A stretch of 64,000 bases of DNA from Elusimicrobiota bacterium (GTDB lineage Bacteria > Elusimicrobiota > UBA8919), in assembly GCA_040757695.1 (NCBI GenBank), contig JBFLWK010000007.1, positions 1-64,000 of the forward strand, written 5' to 3'. Below, one piece after another: positions 24,777 through 33,756 of the stretch. The first letter of the stretch is position 1. Every line of letters begins with the position of its first letter. Position numbers and translations under genes: made by a program. The notes under the pieces were generated by a model, which saw nothing but the letters and a program-made list of their open reading frames with translations, ran no database searches and was not told the DNA's origin.

Positions 24777-25595
24777 ATGGAACTTATTGAAAAATTGGAC
24801 GAATCAAAAAGGTTTATTGAGAGTAAATCAAAATTAAAACCGGAAGTCGCTTTAATTCTCGGTTCGGGTTTGTCATCTGTCGCTGATGCGGGTTTGGATA
24901 TTGTTTGCATTCCGTTTAGCGAAATTCCGTATTTTGCAAAATCCACTGTTGAAGGACACAAAGGCGAAGTTGTTATCGGTAAATTATCAGGCAAAAAGGT
25001 TTTTATTATGGCAGGTCGGCTGCATTTCTATGAAGGACATACGCTGGAAGATGTGACATATCCTGTGCGGTTAATGAAATATCTTGGTGTAGAAAAACTT
25101 ATTATCACTTCCGCGGTCGGTGCAGTCAATAAAAATTTCAAACCCGGTGATATTATGCTCATTACCGACCATATCAATTTTATGGGCGATAATCCATTGA
25201 TGGGACCCAATGATGATAAATTAGGCCCGCGATTCCCTGATATGTCAGTGGTTTATAATAAAGAGTTGATAAAAAAGGCAGAAGTAGTTGCTAAAAAACT
25301 TAAAATTAAAATCCAGAAAGGTGTATATCTCGCAGGTAGAGGACCTTCATATGAGACACCAGCGGAAATAAAAATGGCACGAGTTCTTGGTACGGATGTT
25401 GTTGGGATGTCAACCGTGCCAGAAGCGATTGTTGCTAATCACTGCGGGATAAAGGTTCTTGGTATTTCATACATTTCAAATATGGCAGCAGGAATTCTGA
25501 AACAGCCGTTAAACCATCAGGAAGTTATAGAAACGGGTAGAAAAGTTGGAAAACAGTTGTGTCGCTATATTAAAGAGATTGTAAAAGAAATGTAA
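24777..25595 (+). CDS. punA: Purine-nucleoside phosphorylase (trimeric type)
   Basis: 272 residues. Converts inosine, guanosine and deoxy forms plus phosphate to base and (deoxy)ribose 1-phosphate. Motifs: ILGSGLSSVAD phosphate loop, EGHKGEVVIG, GRLHFYEGHT, TSAVGAVN, DHINFMGDNPL, GRGPSYETPAEI and GMSTVPEAIVANH, all typical of the trimeric PNP family. GGGG site eight bases upstream. Its product goes to DeoB. The TAA stop lies within a 22-bp palindrome at 25589-25610. Confidence 0.95.
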   Translation: MELIEKLDESKRFIESKSKLKPEVALILGSGLSSVADAGLDIVCIPFSEIPYFAKSTVEGHKGEVVIGKLSGKKVFIMAGRLHFYEGHTLEDVTYPVRLMKYLGVEKLIITSAVGAVNKNFKPGDIMLITDHINFMGDNPLMGPNDDKLGPRFPDMSVVYNKELIKKAEVVAKKLKIKIQKGVYLAGRGPSYETPAEIKMARVLGTDVVGMSTVPEAIVANHCGIKVLGISYISNMAAGILKQPLNHQEVIETGRKVGKQLCRYIKEIVKEM

Positions 25596-25610
25596 GCAAA
25601 TGCTTACATT
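25589..25610. repeat. Palindrome containing TGTAAGCAAATGCTTACA
   Basis: Ten-base arms around AA; the stop codon of the preceding gene is inside it. The same sequence with longer arms recurs at 38850-38873, about 13 kb away. Confidence 0.85.
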
Positions 25611-25625
25611 GTTAGACGATAAAAA

Positions 25626-27845
25626 ATGAAAAAATGGGAAATTAAATCAGTTGATAAATTACTTATTGATGAACTTGCACAAAAAACAGGCTATTCAAAA
25701 ATACTCATCTCAATACTTGTCCAGAAAGGTATAAAAACCGTTTCAGAACTAAAAAAGTTTATCAAGCCACATCTTACCGACCTCTATAATCCGTTTTTGT
25801 TCAAGGATATGGAAAAAGCAGTCAACAGAATAAGAAAAGCGATAGACAGCAGAGAAAAAATTCTTATCTACGGAGACCGTGATGTTGATGGAATTACATC
25901 TACAAATATCGCAGTTTCATATCTTACGGAATTAAACGCAGATGTCCGATGGTATATCCCATCTGAAGAGGGGTATGGACTCCATAAAGAGATAATTGAA
26001 AAATATCGCAATGAAAATGTTAGTTTAATAATAACTGTTGATTGCGGAATTTCTGGTGTTAGCGAAGTTGAGTTTGCAAAATCTATAGGTATTGATGTGA
26101 TAATTACCGACCATCACGAGCCCCCCCCATCGTCTGAACTACCGAATGCATTTTGTGTAATTGACCCGAAATCGGCAAACGAACAATATCCATTCAAGGA
26201 ACTCGCCGGCTGCGGTGTCTCATTCAAACTTTTTCAGGCACTTGCTTTTTCGTACTCAAGATATTTTGCCAAAGATATAGTTGTGCTGGATATAGAAACC
26301 ACAGGGCTTTCACCGCTGATGGATGAGATAGTTGAAATCGGTGCGGTTAAAATAAGAAATTTTGTTCAGATAGGAACATTTTCAACATTGGTGAAGCCAC
26401 ATTCCCATATCCCAAAAAGTATAAGTGCAATTCACGGGATAACAGATGAAGATTGTAAAGATGCGCCGGATATAACAGAAGTTATAAAAAAGTTTTTAGT
26501 ATTTCTTGGTGATGCAATTATTGTTGCCCATAATGCGAATTTTGATACCGCATTTTTATATCTGGCTGCCCGAAAAATAAAAGAAGAGATTCCTAACGAA
26601 GTTATAGATACACTTGAGATATCGCGTGCCTTGTTTCCGTTTAGATCGCACGGGCTTGATGCACTGGCGAAGGACTTAGATGTTGAAATTAAAAATTATC
26701 ATAGAGCGTTAAGTGATGCGATTGTTACTGCTGAAATTTTTGAACATCTTGTTTTAATGCAAGAGAAAAAACAACAGAGATTTATTGAAAATTACATATA
26801 TCTTGTTGCTTTAGGCACAATTGCAGATATAGTTCCACTGGTCAACGAGAATAGAGTTTTTGTTAAATATGGTATCCCCATGCTGTATAATTCCCAAAAA
26901 CCCGGAATTTATACTATTGTTAAGAATCTTCAGATTGAAAAAAAATCGTTTACTGCCAAAAAAATTTCATGGTCTATAGTTCCATTTTTGAACGCCGCCG
27001 GGCGTTATGGCAAAGCCGATTTATCTTTTGAACTACTTAACACTGCCGATAAAAACCGTGCCAATAAGTTATTTGATGAAATTCTTGATATTAATAATAA
27101 AAGAAAAAACTTACAGAAAATCAATATAAGAAGTTTTATTGATGAGACGATTAAACAAAACGATATTGAAACTGATAAAATTTTTGTGACTGTGGTAGAT
27201 AATTTACAGCATGGTGTTACAGGGATTGCTGCAAACCAAATACTAAGAGAATTCGGCAAGCCGGTAATCCTTCTTATACTTGAAAATAACGAGGCTATAG
27301 GCGCTGCCAGAAGTATTGAAGGATTTGATATAGTGTCTGCGATAGAAAAATGTAAAGACATAGTTGTAAAGTACGGTGGACATAAAAAAGCTGCAGGACT
27401 GACAGTAGTTAAAAATAATCTTGATGAGTTTATCAGACGGATAAAGTTTATTGCGAATAGTTTAATTACAGACGAAATACTTGTTCCTAAACTTTTAATT
27501 GACTGTGAAATATCAGCATCTGAGATTTCAGTTGAACTTATTAAAGAACTTGAATTGTTAGAACCCTGTGGATTTGGGAATGATTACCCTGTTTTTATAC
27601 TCAATGATATTGTATTAAGCGAGTTTTCAAGTGTTGGGATTGATGGAGCGCATTTAAGAACGCGGTTCAAGGATGATAAAATAGGTATAGGCGGTATTGG
27701 CTGGCAGTTGGGCCGGCGAGCCGCTGATTTCAAAAAAGGACAAAAAGTAAATGTCGCGTTCCAACTTGAAATAAATGTATGGCAGACAAAAGAATCAGCA
27801 CAACTGAAAATTTTGGATTTGAAACCATCGGACGGTATTTTCTAA
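25626..27845 (+). CDS. recJ: RecJ-type exonuclease with nested DnaQ-family exonuclease domain
   Basis: 739 residues. RecJ (5'-3' ssDNA exonuclease) motifs: IYGDRDVDGITS (motif I, with R where Y is usual), TVDCGISG, ITDHHEPPP, and ALGTIADIVPL, then DHHA1 with GGHKKAAGLTV. Between the third and fourth motifs, residues about 216-383 hold a complete DEDDh 3'-5' exonuclease: VLDIETTGLSP (Exo I), VAHNANFDTAFL (Exo II) and NYHRALSDAIVTAEI (Exo III, with H and D). The two nucleases are thus nested, not simply fused. A C8 run at 26121-26128 follows the DHH motif. Likely acts in DNA repair in the cytoplasm. Confidence 0.92.
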   Translation: MKKWEIKSVDKLLIDELAQKTGYSKILISILVQKGIKTVSELKKFIKPHLTDLYNPFLFKDMEKAVNRIRKAIDSREKILIYGDRDVDGITSTNIAVSYLTELNADVRWYIPSEEGYGLHKEIIEKYRNENVSLIITVDCGISGVSEVEFAKSIGIDVIITDHHEPPPSSELPNAFCVIDPKSANEQYPFKELAGCGVSFKLFQALAFSYSRYFAKDIVVLDIETTGLSPLMDEIVEIGAVKIRNFVQIGTFSTLVKPHSHIPKSISAIHGITDEDCKDAPDITEVIKKFLVFLGDAIIVAHNANFDTAFLYLAARKIKEEIPNEVIDTLEISRALFPFRSHGLDALAKDLDVEIKNYHRALSDAIVTAEIFEHLVLMQEKKQQRFIENYIYLVALGTIADIVPLVNENRVFVKYGIPMLYNSQKPGIYTIVKNLQIEKKSFTAKKISWSIVPFLNAAGRYGKADLSFELLNTADKNRANKLFDEILDINNKRKNLQKINIRSFIDETIKQNDIETDKIFVTVVDNLQHGVTGIAANQILREFGKPVILLILENNEAIGAARSIEGFDIVSAIEKCKDIVVKYGGHKKAAGLTVVKNNLDEFIRRIKFIANSLITDEILVPKLLIDCEISASEISVELIKELELLEPCGFGNDYPVFILNDIVLSEFSSVGIDGAHLRTRFKDDKIGIGGIGWQLGRRAADFKKGQKVNVAFQLEINVWQTKESAQLKILDLKPSDGIF

Positions 27846-27901
27846 AAAATAGCGATGGTAATTTAGTACAAATGGACTAATTTACAGACGGCAAAGCTTT
27901 T

Positions 27902-29233
27902 ATGAGAATGTATGATTTAATTTACAAAAAGAGAAATGGCGCAGAATTGTCAAAAGAGGAAATCAATTTTGTTATTCAGGGTTTTACAAAAGGCGAAATC
28001 CCTGACTATCAAATGGCAGCGTTTTTGATGACGGTTTTTTTTCGTGGTATGTCCGCAAGAGAATCTACTGATTTAACAATGGCAATGGTTGATTCAGGTG
28101 AACGAGTAGATTTATCGGGTATAAAGGGTTTCAAGGTTGATAAACATTCAACCGGCGGTGTCGGAGATACGACAACACTCGTTTTAGGTCCGATTGTCGC
28201 TGCCTGTGGTGGAAAGGTTGCGAAGATGACAGGGAGAGGATTGGGGCATACAGGTGGAACGATTGATAAACTGGAATCAATCCCAGGTGTTACCTGTTCG
28301 CTTACCAAAGAAAAATTTATTCAGAATGTGAATACTATTGGGCTTGCTTTGATGGGACAGACCGCACAACTTGCACCCGCTGACAAAGTAATCTATGCAC
28401 TCCGTGATGTAACAGCGACGGTTGATTCTATTCCTTTGATTGCCGGAAGTATTATGTCAAAAAAATTAGCGGCTGGCTCCGACGGAATCGTGCTTGATGT
28501 AAAAACCGGCTCCGGCGCATTTATGGAAAAATATGAAGATGCATTAAAACTCGCAAAAGCGATGGTTGATATCGGCGAAGGTGCAGGTAAAAAAATGGTA
28601 GCGTTTATCACCAGTATGGAAGAGCCGCTCGGGTATGCAATTGGTAATTCAATAGAGGTTAAAGAGGCAATAGATACTTTAAATGGCGTTGGTCCAAGAG
28701 ACCTAACAGATTTATGTATTGAGTTAGGAAGTAATATGCTTTTGATTTCTGGAATTGTTAAGACAACTGACGAAGGTAAGAAAAAATTGAGAGAGATAAT
28801 TGCTAATAGAAAAGGGCTTGAAAAACTTAAAGCAATGGTAAAGGCACAAAGCGGGAATCCAGAAGCGATTGATAATCCGTCACTTTTGCCACAATGTAAA
28901 AAGCAGATAACAATATGCAGTCGGCAATCGGGCTATGTTGAAAACATAAATGCACTTGAAGTTGGACTTTCATCACTCATTTTAGGCGCTGGCAGAACGA
29001 AAAAAGAGGATATCGTTGACCCATCCGTTGGGATTTACTTAAAGAAAAAGGTTGGCGACAAAGTGGAAAAAGATGAACCACTTGCAATTTTCCATACTGA
29101 CGGAAACGAAAAGAAATTCAACGAGGCAAAAGAAAAATTCCTGAACGCTTATACAATCGGAAATAAAAAAACAAAACCACCAAAATTCTTCTATGCAAGA
29201 GTAACAAAGGATAAAGTAGAGAAATACAAATGA
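27902..29233 (+). CDS. pdp: Pyrimidine-nucleoside phosphorylase
   Basis: 443 residues. Cleaves uridine, thymidine and deoxyuridine with phosphate to base and (deoxy)ribose 1-phosphate. The signature KHSTGGVGDTTTLVLGPI, GRGLGHTGGTIDKLESIPG and VKTGSGAFM are intact. The C-terminal domain (about 340-443) has the expected lysine/tyrosine-rich phosphorylase fold. Length is typical of Pdp/DeoA. Together with DeoB and DeoC it makes a complete deoxynucleoside degradation route. A repeat-free spacer precedes it; no clear SD is seen. Confidence 0.95.
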   Translation: MRMYDLIYKKRNGAELSKEEINFVIQGFTKGEIPDYQMAAFLMTVFFRGMSARESTDLTMAMVDSGERVDLSGIKGFKVDKHSTGGVGDTTTLVLGPIVAACGGKVAKMTGRGLGHTGGTIDKLESIPGVTCSLTKEKFIQNVNTIGLALMGQTAQLAPADKVIYALRDVTATVDSIPLIAGSIMSKKLAAGSDGIVLDVKTGSGAFMEKYEDALKLAKAMVDIGEGAGKKMVAFITSMEEPLGYAIGNSIEVKEAIDTLNGVGPRDLTDLCIELGSNMLLISGIVKTTDEGKKKLREIIANRKGLEKLKAMVKAQSGNPEAIDNPSLLPQCKKQITICSRQSGYVENINALEVGLSSLILGAGRTKKEDIVDPSVGIYLKKKVGDKVEKDEPLAIFHTDGNEKKFNEAKEKFLNAYTIGNKKTKPPKFFYARVTKDKVEKYK

Positions 29234-29448
29234 AGAAAGTGAATAGAGATATAAAAACTTGGATTGAGGATTTTGAGGCAGCTTCTAAACGAACATTAAA
29301 ACAACGACTGAACTATTCGTTTATTCATACATATAAGCCAGTTTTAGATGACGAACCGTATTTTCGTGCTTTCAAGACCATGAAAGAATATCGTCAATGG
29401 TGTGAAAAAAAATTACCATCCTGGCTTGGCTATGGAAAAAAGATTTGA
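29230..29448 (+). CDS. Small protein next to nucleotidyltransferase remnant
   Basis: 72 residues (KTWIEDFEAASKRTLKQRLN, then FKTMKEYRQWCEKKLPSWLGYG). The start overlaps the pdp stop. Small proteins of this appearance commonly precede AbiEii/MNT-type nucleotidyltransferase genes, and a remnant of such a gene overlaps its 3' end. Function is unknown; an antitoxin-like role is inference. Confidence 0.55.
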   Translation: MKKVNRDIKTWIEDFEAASKRTLKQRLNYSFIHTYKPVLDDEPYFRAFKTMKEYRQWCEKKLPSWLGYGKKI

Positions 29449-29588
29449 TTATAAACAGGCAAAATTACTTGCAAAGGTTTTTAATAAACATAAAGTAAAG
29501 AGTCAGCAAAACGATTAAGAGATAGAGAATCACTTCCTCGTCTTAAAGCATTTCGTGAATGGCTTATAAGAAAAAAGGAGAACAGATG
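29432..29588 (+). pseudogene. Internally deleted AbiEii/MNT-type nucleotidyltransferase
   Basis: An ATG at 29432 encodes 28 residues (EKRFDYKQAKLLAKVFNKHK) like the start of a nucleotidyltransferase of the AbiEii group, then hits TAA at 29516. Immediately after, another frame encodes RDRESLPRLKAFREWLIRKK, which looks like the extreme C-terminus of the same kind of protein, ending with a TGA that overlaps the next ATG. The whole catalytic middle is missing, so this is a deletion remnant. Confidence 0.55.
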
Positions 29589-30554
29589 AAACTTGGACGG
29601 GATTTTACAAACACTTTTGTATTTGATGTCTTGGAAAAGGATATTCAGGAAAAAATTCTTAATGAAACCCTGACGCTTTTTTCTATGAATGCACTCGGGC
29701 TTATTAAGTTCAAAGAAAGTGTTGAGTTCCAGATAAAAAAAGCGAAAGAATTAGGACTTGACCATCTGGAACTTGATTGCGATGTGCCCAATCCATATCC
29801 TGAGTTTTCTAAATTGCAACGAAAAAAAATTAAAAAACTGGCAGAAACAAACGGAATTTCACTCTCCGTCCATCTATCCTACTCCAATGCCGGTTCTTCT
29901 ATTTCAAGTTTGCAGGAACTTGACCGCTCGTTTGCTGTAAAACTTCAGAAGGTATATGTTGATTTTGCAGCTGATATTGGCGCAAAATATCTTATTATGC
30001 ATCCAGGCACTGCACCGTTTTATATGGTTTCTGATATTTATATGAAACAATTTTTTAATCAGATTGTGAAATCATTCACCGAGGTTGGTAAATACGCAGA
30101 AAGTAAAGGACTGAAACTCCATATAGAAAACAATGTTGCATTTGATAATATCTTTGCCGAACCGGAAGATTGTATTGAAGTTGTAAAAGCAGTTCGTGCA
30201 AACGGTGTAAAACTTTATTTCAATTTTGATATTGGGCACTGGTTCACAAGAGCCGAAAAAGGCAAAGAGATACCATTGAATCCAGAAGAGAAATTAAAAA
30301 TTATACCTGACGAGTTTATCTGCGAGATGCATCTTAACGATTATATACCGAAAGAAATAATTTTTCATCCACCGCTACATACAACCCGCGGTCCTTTACA
30401 AAAAGCGAATCTTGAAAATTATTGGAAAATACTAAAAGAGAAAAATCCGGAAGTGATTGTTTTAGAAACCGCATTCAAAACACTTGAACAGGTAAAAAAC
30501 AGAGACGATATTATTCAGCAGGAAACAGCATACATAAAGGGAATATTTAAATAA
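29586..30554 (+). CDS. Sugar-phosphate isomerase/epimerase-type TIM barrel, copy 1
   Basis: 322 residues from ATG 29586, which follows AAGGAG; the longer in-frame start at 29559 lies in the upstream remnant. AP-endonuclease-2/xylose-isomerase-like TIM barrel features: DHLELDCDVPNPYPEF, SVHLSYSN, LIMHPGTAPFY, LHIENNVAFDNI, FDIGHWFTRAE, MHLNDYIP and VLETAF, supplying Glu, His and Asp metal ligands. Paralogous to the protein at 34102, both followed by a small P-loop kinase. Substrate is unknown; a pentose or nucleoside-derived sugar is inferred from context. Confidence 0.82.
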   Translation: MKLGRDFTNTFVFDVLEKDIQEKILNETLTLFSMNALGLIKFKESVEFQIKKAKELGLDHLELDCDVPNPYPEFSKLQRKKIKKLAETNGISLSVHLSYSNAGSSISSLQELDRSFAVKLQKVYVDFAADIGAKYLIMHPGTAPFYMVSDIYMKQFFNQIVKSFTEVGKYAESKGLKLHIENNVAFDNIFAEPEDCIEVVKAVRANGVKLYFNFDIGHWFTRAEKGKEIPLNPEEKLKIIPDEFICEMHLNDYIPKEIIFHPPLHTTRGPLQKANLENYWKILKEKNPEVIVLETAFKTLEQVKNRDDIIQQETAYIKGIFK

Positions 30555-30561
30555 TCATTCT

Positions 30562-30579
30562 CACGTTAGCGAGAACGTG
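30562..30579. repeat. Hairpin CACGTTAGCGAGAACGTG
   Basis: CACGTT and AACGTG arms around AGCGAG in the spacer before the kinase gene. Similar TTCTCACGTTAGCGAGAA text has the look of a dispersed REP. No T-run, so not a classical terminator. Confidence 0.6.
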
Positions 30580-30589
30580 GGAACAAGGA

Positions 30590-31279
30590 ATGAAACATTT
30601 TGTATTTTTGTTAGGCAGACCCGGTTGTGGGAAATCAGTCGTCTATAAAATCTTGAAAGAAATAGTTGAGAAAAAAAAGATTTTTTGTCCACGGCGAGAT
30701 GATTTCCTGACATTAAAAGAGATACTTGCGAGAGATAGTGACTTCAAAAGGCACATTTTAAAAGATGGCGGCTTCGCTGTTACTGACTGGTCTGTTGTTG
30801 ATGAGGCACTGAAGGAGTTATGCCAACTTGTAAAAAAAGAAAGAGCAGACAACAAAATTATTTTTATAGAGTTTGCTCGTGATAATTACTGCCATGCATT
30901 TGAAAATTTTACAAAAGATGTTCTGAATGATTCACTAATTCTATACATTTACAGTACTTTTGAAGAATGTTATAAAAGAAATGTTGCAAGATTTCAGAAA
31001 TCACAATGTAGCCCCCGAATTCATTCAGAGGTGAGCCATGCATCGCAGTACGAGGTAGACTTTGCGAACAGGCACGACGACCATATCGTCCCGCTTGATT
31101 TGATGAAGACATATTATAAAACTGATGATTATGAAGAGGCATATATTAGGTCAGAAAAAGAACTTATGAAATTAGTGCCGACTAAAACGGTTGTTTTAGA
31201 CAGTACTGTATCAGGTAAAGCAGGACTTGCAAGTTTAAGAAAACAAATTGACGAAAAGGTAATTAATGAGTTATTCTGA
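30590..31279 (+). CDS. P-loop kinase, copy 1, with repeat insertion
   Basis: 229 residues. Walker A is LLGRPGCGKSVVYKIL at the N-terminus; DWSVVDEAL, FIEFARDNYCHAFENF and the lid region KRNVARF resemble adenylate-kinase-like nucleoside or nucleotide kinases. Compared with copy 2 at 35147, alignment is continuous except for about twenty extra residues (QCSPRIHSEVSHASQYEV) after RNVARF. These are encoded by a repeat that is intergenic at 35091. A substrate related to the neighbouring TIM barrel or to nucleosides is inference. Confidence 0.75.
   Translation: MKHFVFLLGRPGCGKSVVYKILKEIVEKKKIFCPRRDDFLTLKEILARDSDFKRHILKDGGFAVTDWSVVDEALKELCQLVKKERADNKIIFIEFARDNYCHAFENFTKDVLNDSLILYIYSTFEECYKRNVARFQKSQCSPRIHSEVSHASQYEVDFANRHDDHIVPLDLMKTYYKTDDYEEAYIRSEKELMKLVPTKTVVLDSTVSGKAGLASLRKQIDEKVINELF
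31006..31037 (+). repeat. TGTAGCCCCCGAATT element, in-frame copy
   Basis: TGTAGCCCCCGAATT, then CATTC and GGTGAGC, matches the intergenic element at 35091-35124 except for a few bases in the right arm. It lies inside the kinase copy 1 coding region and keeps the frame open. Confidence 0.85.
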
Positions 31280-32567
31280 ATTTGTAAAAGAGCAGTTAGA
31301 AAAACCAGACGGATTTAAGAGAATAGTTGAATTATTGAAAAATATAAAAGGCAAAAAGTGTCTTGTGTTTTTTCACGATGACCCTGATGGTTTGACTTCG
31401 GGCGCTATAATTTACAGAATATTAAAAAAACTTGGTGCTGAAATTATATATCGTATTCCTGAGACGATGGAACTTGAAAAACATCGGATTCAATCCGAAT
31501 TACGAATTACAAATTACGAATTACTGATTATAGTTGATAAAGCGACAATGGGTTATTACAATGAGTATCCTGATTTAATAAAAGATGTTGTAATTATTGA
31601 CCATCACCCGCTTGTCGGTGAATATCCGAACAAATGTTTAGTTTTTAATCCATCTATCCCGCAATATACACTTTCGTCTGCTGCTATTTTGTGTAATATG
31701 GTTTCACAGGCAATGGGTTTGCGTGACGAACTTGATGATTTCTTGACTTTGATTGGGCTTAAAGGCGACTGGGCAATTGAGCCCGCAACTGATTTTGTCG
31801 CACCATTTGTCAAACCGTTTTACGACGATGCAATTAAAAAATTTCCGAACCTTGTCAAGAAAATATCTTCCCGTCCGACGATGTTTGAAGTCAACCAGCG
31901 AGAAAAAACAACAGTATTAAACCAAATTGCTGAATTTTATTTCGCACTTTCCGGCGGTGGGTTTCAGTATTTTTATAATGATAGAATTCCAGAACTTAAA
32001 AATAGAAGACAGGTTGAGTTTGCATTTGACACTCTGCTTAATCTGAAAGCGAAAGATTACAGTTCGCCCGACGACTTTATAGAGCAAATGCTCTATATTC
32101 CGACGGCAAAACATATAGAGCAAATGCTCTATAAAAATATTGCCAGAAAAATATATCAGTGTTTTTTAGACGACTGGAATAAATCCAAAAATATGTTTGA
32201 TAATGTTGCCTTGTTCAATAAACTTGATGGAGTAAATATCTACCTGTTTGTCGGAAACAATGTTGCATTGATGCCGATGGTTGGTTCTGTGAAACTCTAC
32301 GAATTGGGTAATCCTTGTGTGCTTGTTATGTTCAACTGGCTTGGCGAAAAAAACGGTGTTCATATTTCATTCAGAGCGAATACTGATAAAATTCACTGTG
32401 GCAACATTGCAACACAACTTGTAGAAAAGTTGGTTTCAAAATTTGGGCACCGAGGCGAGATTTCAGGCGGTGGTCATCCAAAGGCAGCAGAGTTCAAAAC
32501 AAGAAGTTCGGGTGTTTCATTATATGAGATTATGAAAGAATTTCTTATTATTCTGGGGGAAGAATGA
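31266..32567 (+). CDS. DHH/DHHA1-family phosphoesterase with repeat insertions
   Basis: 433 residues. DHH motifs: CLVFFHDDPDGLTSGAI (motif I), IIVDKATMG, VVIIDHHPLVGE (DHH) and LKGDWAIEP. The C-terminal DHHA1 motif is SGGGHPKAAEF. This is the fold of oligoribonuclease/pAp-phosphatase (NrnA) and RecJ-like enzymes; the exact substrate is not determinable. Two in-frame repeats are present: an ATTACGAATTAC array at 31484-31525, and a duplicated palindrome at 32078-32133 that gives IEQMLY twice, 12 residues apart. Start overlaps the kinase stop by 14 bases. Confidence 0.87.
   Translation: MSYSEFVKEQLEKPDGFKRIVELLKNIKGKKCLVFFHDDPDGLTSGAIIYRILKKLGAEIIYRIPETMELEKHRIQSELRITNYELLIIVDKATMGYYNEYPDLIKDVVIIDHHPLVGEYPNKCLVFNPSIPQYTLSSAAILCNMVSQAMGLRDELDDFLTLIGLKGDWAIEPATDFVAPFVKPFYDDAIKKFPNLVKKISSRPTMFEVNQREKTTVLNQIAEFYFALSGGGFQYFYNDRIPELKNRRQVEFAFDTLLNLKAKDYSSPDDFIEQMLYIPTAKHIEQMLYKNIARKIYQCFLDDWNKSKNMFDNVALFNKLDGVNIYLFVGNNVALMPMVGSVKLYELGNPCVLVMFNWLGEKNGVHISFRANTDKIHCGNIATQLVEKLVSKFGHRGEISGGGHPKAAEFKTRSSGVSLYEIMKEFLIILGEE
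31484..31525. repeat. ATTACGAATTAC word array in DHH gene
   Basis: CGGATT-C-AATCCG mini-palindrome followed by GAATTACGAATTACAAATTA words, translating to IQSELRITNYELL between two conserved DHH segments. Confidence 0.8.
32078..32133. repeat. Duplicated palindrome TATAGAGCAAATGCTCTATA
   Basis: Two identical 20-bp copies at 32078-32097 and 32114-32133, a period of 36 bases (12 codons), in frame in the DHH gene. Arms are TATAGAGCA and TGCTCTATA around AA. Confidence 0.9.
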
Positions 32568-33424
32568 ATGATGTAAAAGTTGGGATTATTGGTGGTAGCG
32601 GTGTTTATGAAATTGATGGAATCAAAGATATTAAAGAGGTAAAGCTAAAAACGCCGTTTGGGAAGCCATCAGACAGTATTGTTATAGGCACACTTGAAGG
32701 GATAAAATGTGCATTTTTACCACGACATGGAAAAGGTCACCGATTTTTACCGACGGAAGTAAACTCACAAGCGAATATCTATGCGCTTAAAACACTTGGG
32801 GTTGAAAGAATAATTGCTGCATCTGCCTGTGGTTCTCTGAAAGAAGAGATAAAACCCAGAGATTTTTTTATTCCTGACCAGTTGTTTGACAGAACACGGC
32901 TAAGACCGAATACATTTTTTGGGAATGGTGTCGTCGGTCATATCGCATTTGACGAGCCGTATTGTCCTGTTCTCTCAGAGATTGTTTATAATAAGGCGAA
33001 AGAACTTGGTATCTCCGTGCATAGAGGTGGAACATATGTCTGTATAGAAGGACCGCAATTTTCAACGAAGGTGGAATCAGAGGTGAACAGAAAACTTGGT
33101 TTTTCTATTGTTGGTATGACGGCACTGCCCGAGGTAAAATTGGCCCGCGAGGCAGAAATATGTTATGTTACAATCGGGCTTGTCACCGACTATGATGTCT
33201 GGAAGGAAGGCGAGGAAGTAACGATAGAAAAAGTTATTGAAAATCTTATTGCGAATTCAAATAATGTCAAGCGGTTAGTTAAGGCGATTTTGCCCGAATT
33301 GAAAAAAGAAAGAAAATGTAGATGTGCGACAGCCGTAAAAAATGCGATTTTCACACAACCGAAAGCACTTAACAAGACAACACTAAAAAAACTAAAACCA
33401 TTAGTTGGGAGGTATATAAAATGA
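32564..33424 (+). CDS. mtnP: S-methyl-5'-thioadenosine/purine-nucleoside phosphorylase (MtnP type)
   Basis: 286 residues. Phosphate loop GIIGGSGVYEI, PRHGKGHRFLPTEVN, AASACGSLKEEIKP, YVCIEGPQFSTKVES, and GMTALPEVKLAREAE are the MTA phosphorylase family motifs. MTA is cleaved to adenine and 5-methylthioribose 1-phosphate; some members act on inosine or guanosine. Overlaps the DHH gene start-to-stop by four bases. Adenine produced here can be used by the adenine deaminase at 17823. Confidence 0.92.
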   Translation: MNDVKVGIIGGSGVYEIDGIKDIKEVKLKTPFGKPSDSIVIGTLEGIKCAFLPRHGKGHRFLPTEVNSQANIYALKTLGVERIIAASACGSLKEEIKPRDFFIPDQLFDRTRLRPNTFFGNGVVGHIAFDEPYCPVLSEIVYNKAKELGISVHRGGTYVCIEGPQFSTKVESEVNRKLGFSIVGMTALPEVKLAREAEICYVTIGLVTDYDVWKEGEEVTIEKVIENLIANSNNVKRLVKAILPELKKERKCRCATAVKNAIFTQPKALNKTTLKKLKPLVGRYIK

Positions 33425-33756
33425 GAGCAAAAAAACTTACAGATAAAGCAATTTTGGGAACATTGAAAAAACACAAAAAAGTGTTGAAAAAATATAATAT
33501 TAAAAAAATAGGACTGTTTGGTTCTTTTGTCAGAGGAGAACAGAAAAAAAATAGTGATATAGATTTTCTTGTTGAATTTGAATTAAACAAATTTGGTGAA
33601 AATTTTAAAGGACTTTATGACACATTTATAGATTTATCAAATTATCTTGAAAATCTATTTAACAGAAAAGTTGAAATACTGACTCCTATAAGTATAGAAA
33701 CCATAAGAATAAAAGAGGTTAAAGACGAAATTAAAAGGAGTGTTATTTATGTTTAA
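33421..33756 (+). CDS. mntA: MntA-type nucleotidyltransferase antitoxin, second copy
   Basis: 111 residues with GS-x10-DxD as GSFVRGEQKKNSDID and a preceding strand KKIGLFG. Start overlaps the mtnP stop. Pairs with the following HepT gene, which it overlaps by 17 bases. Much more AT-rich than mtnP, suggesting acquisition into the operon end. Confidence 0.87.
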   Translation: MRAKKLTDKAILGTLKKHKKVLKKYNIKKIGLFGSFVRGEQKKNSDIDFLVEFELNKFGENFKGLYDTFIDLSNYLENLFNRKVEILTPISIETIRIKEVKDEIKRSVIYV

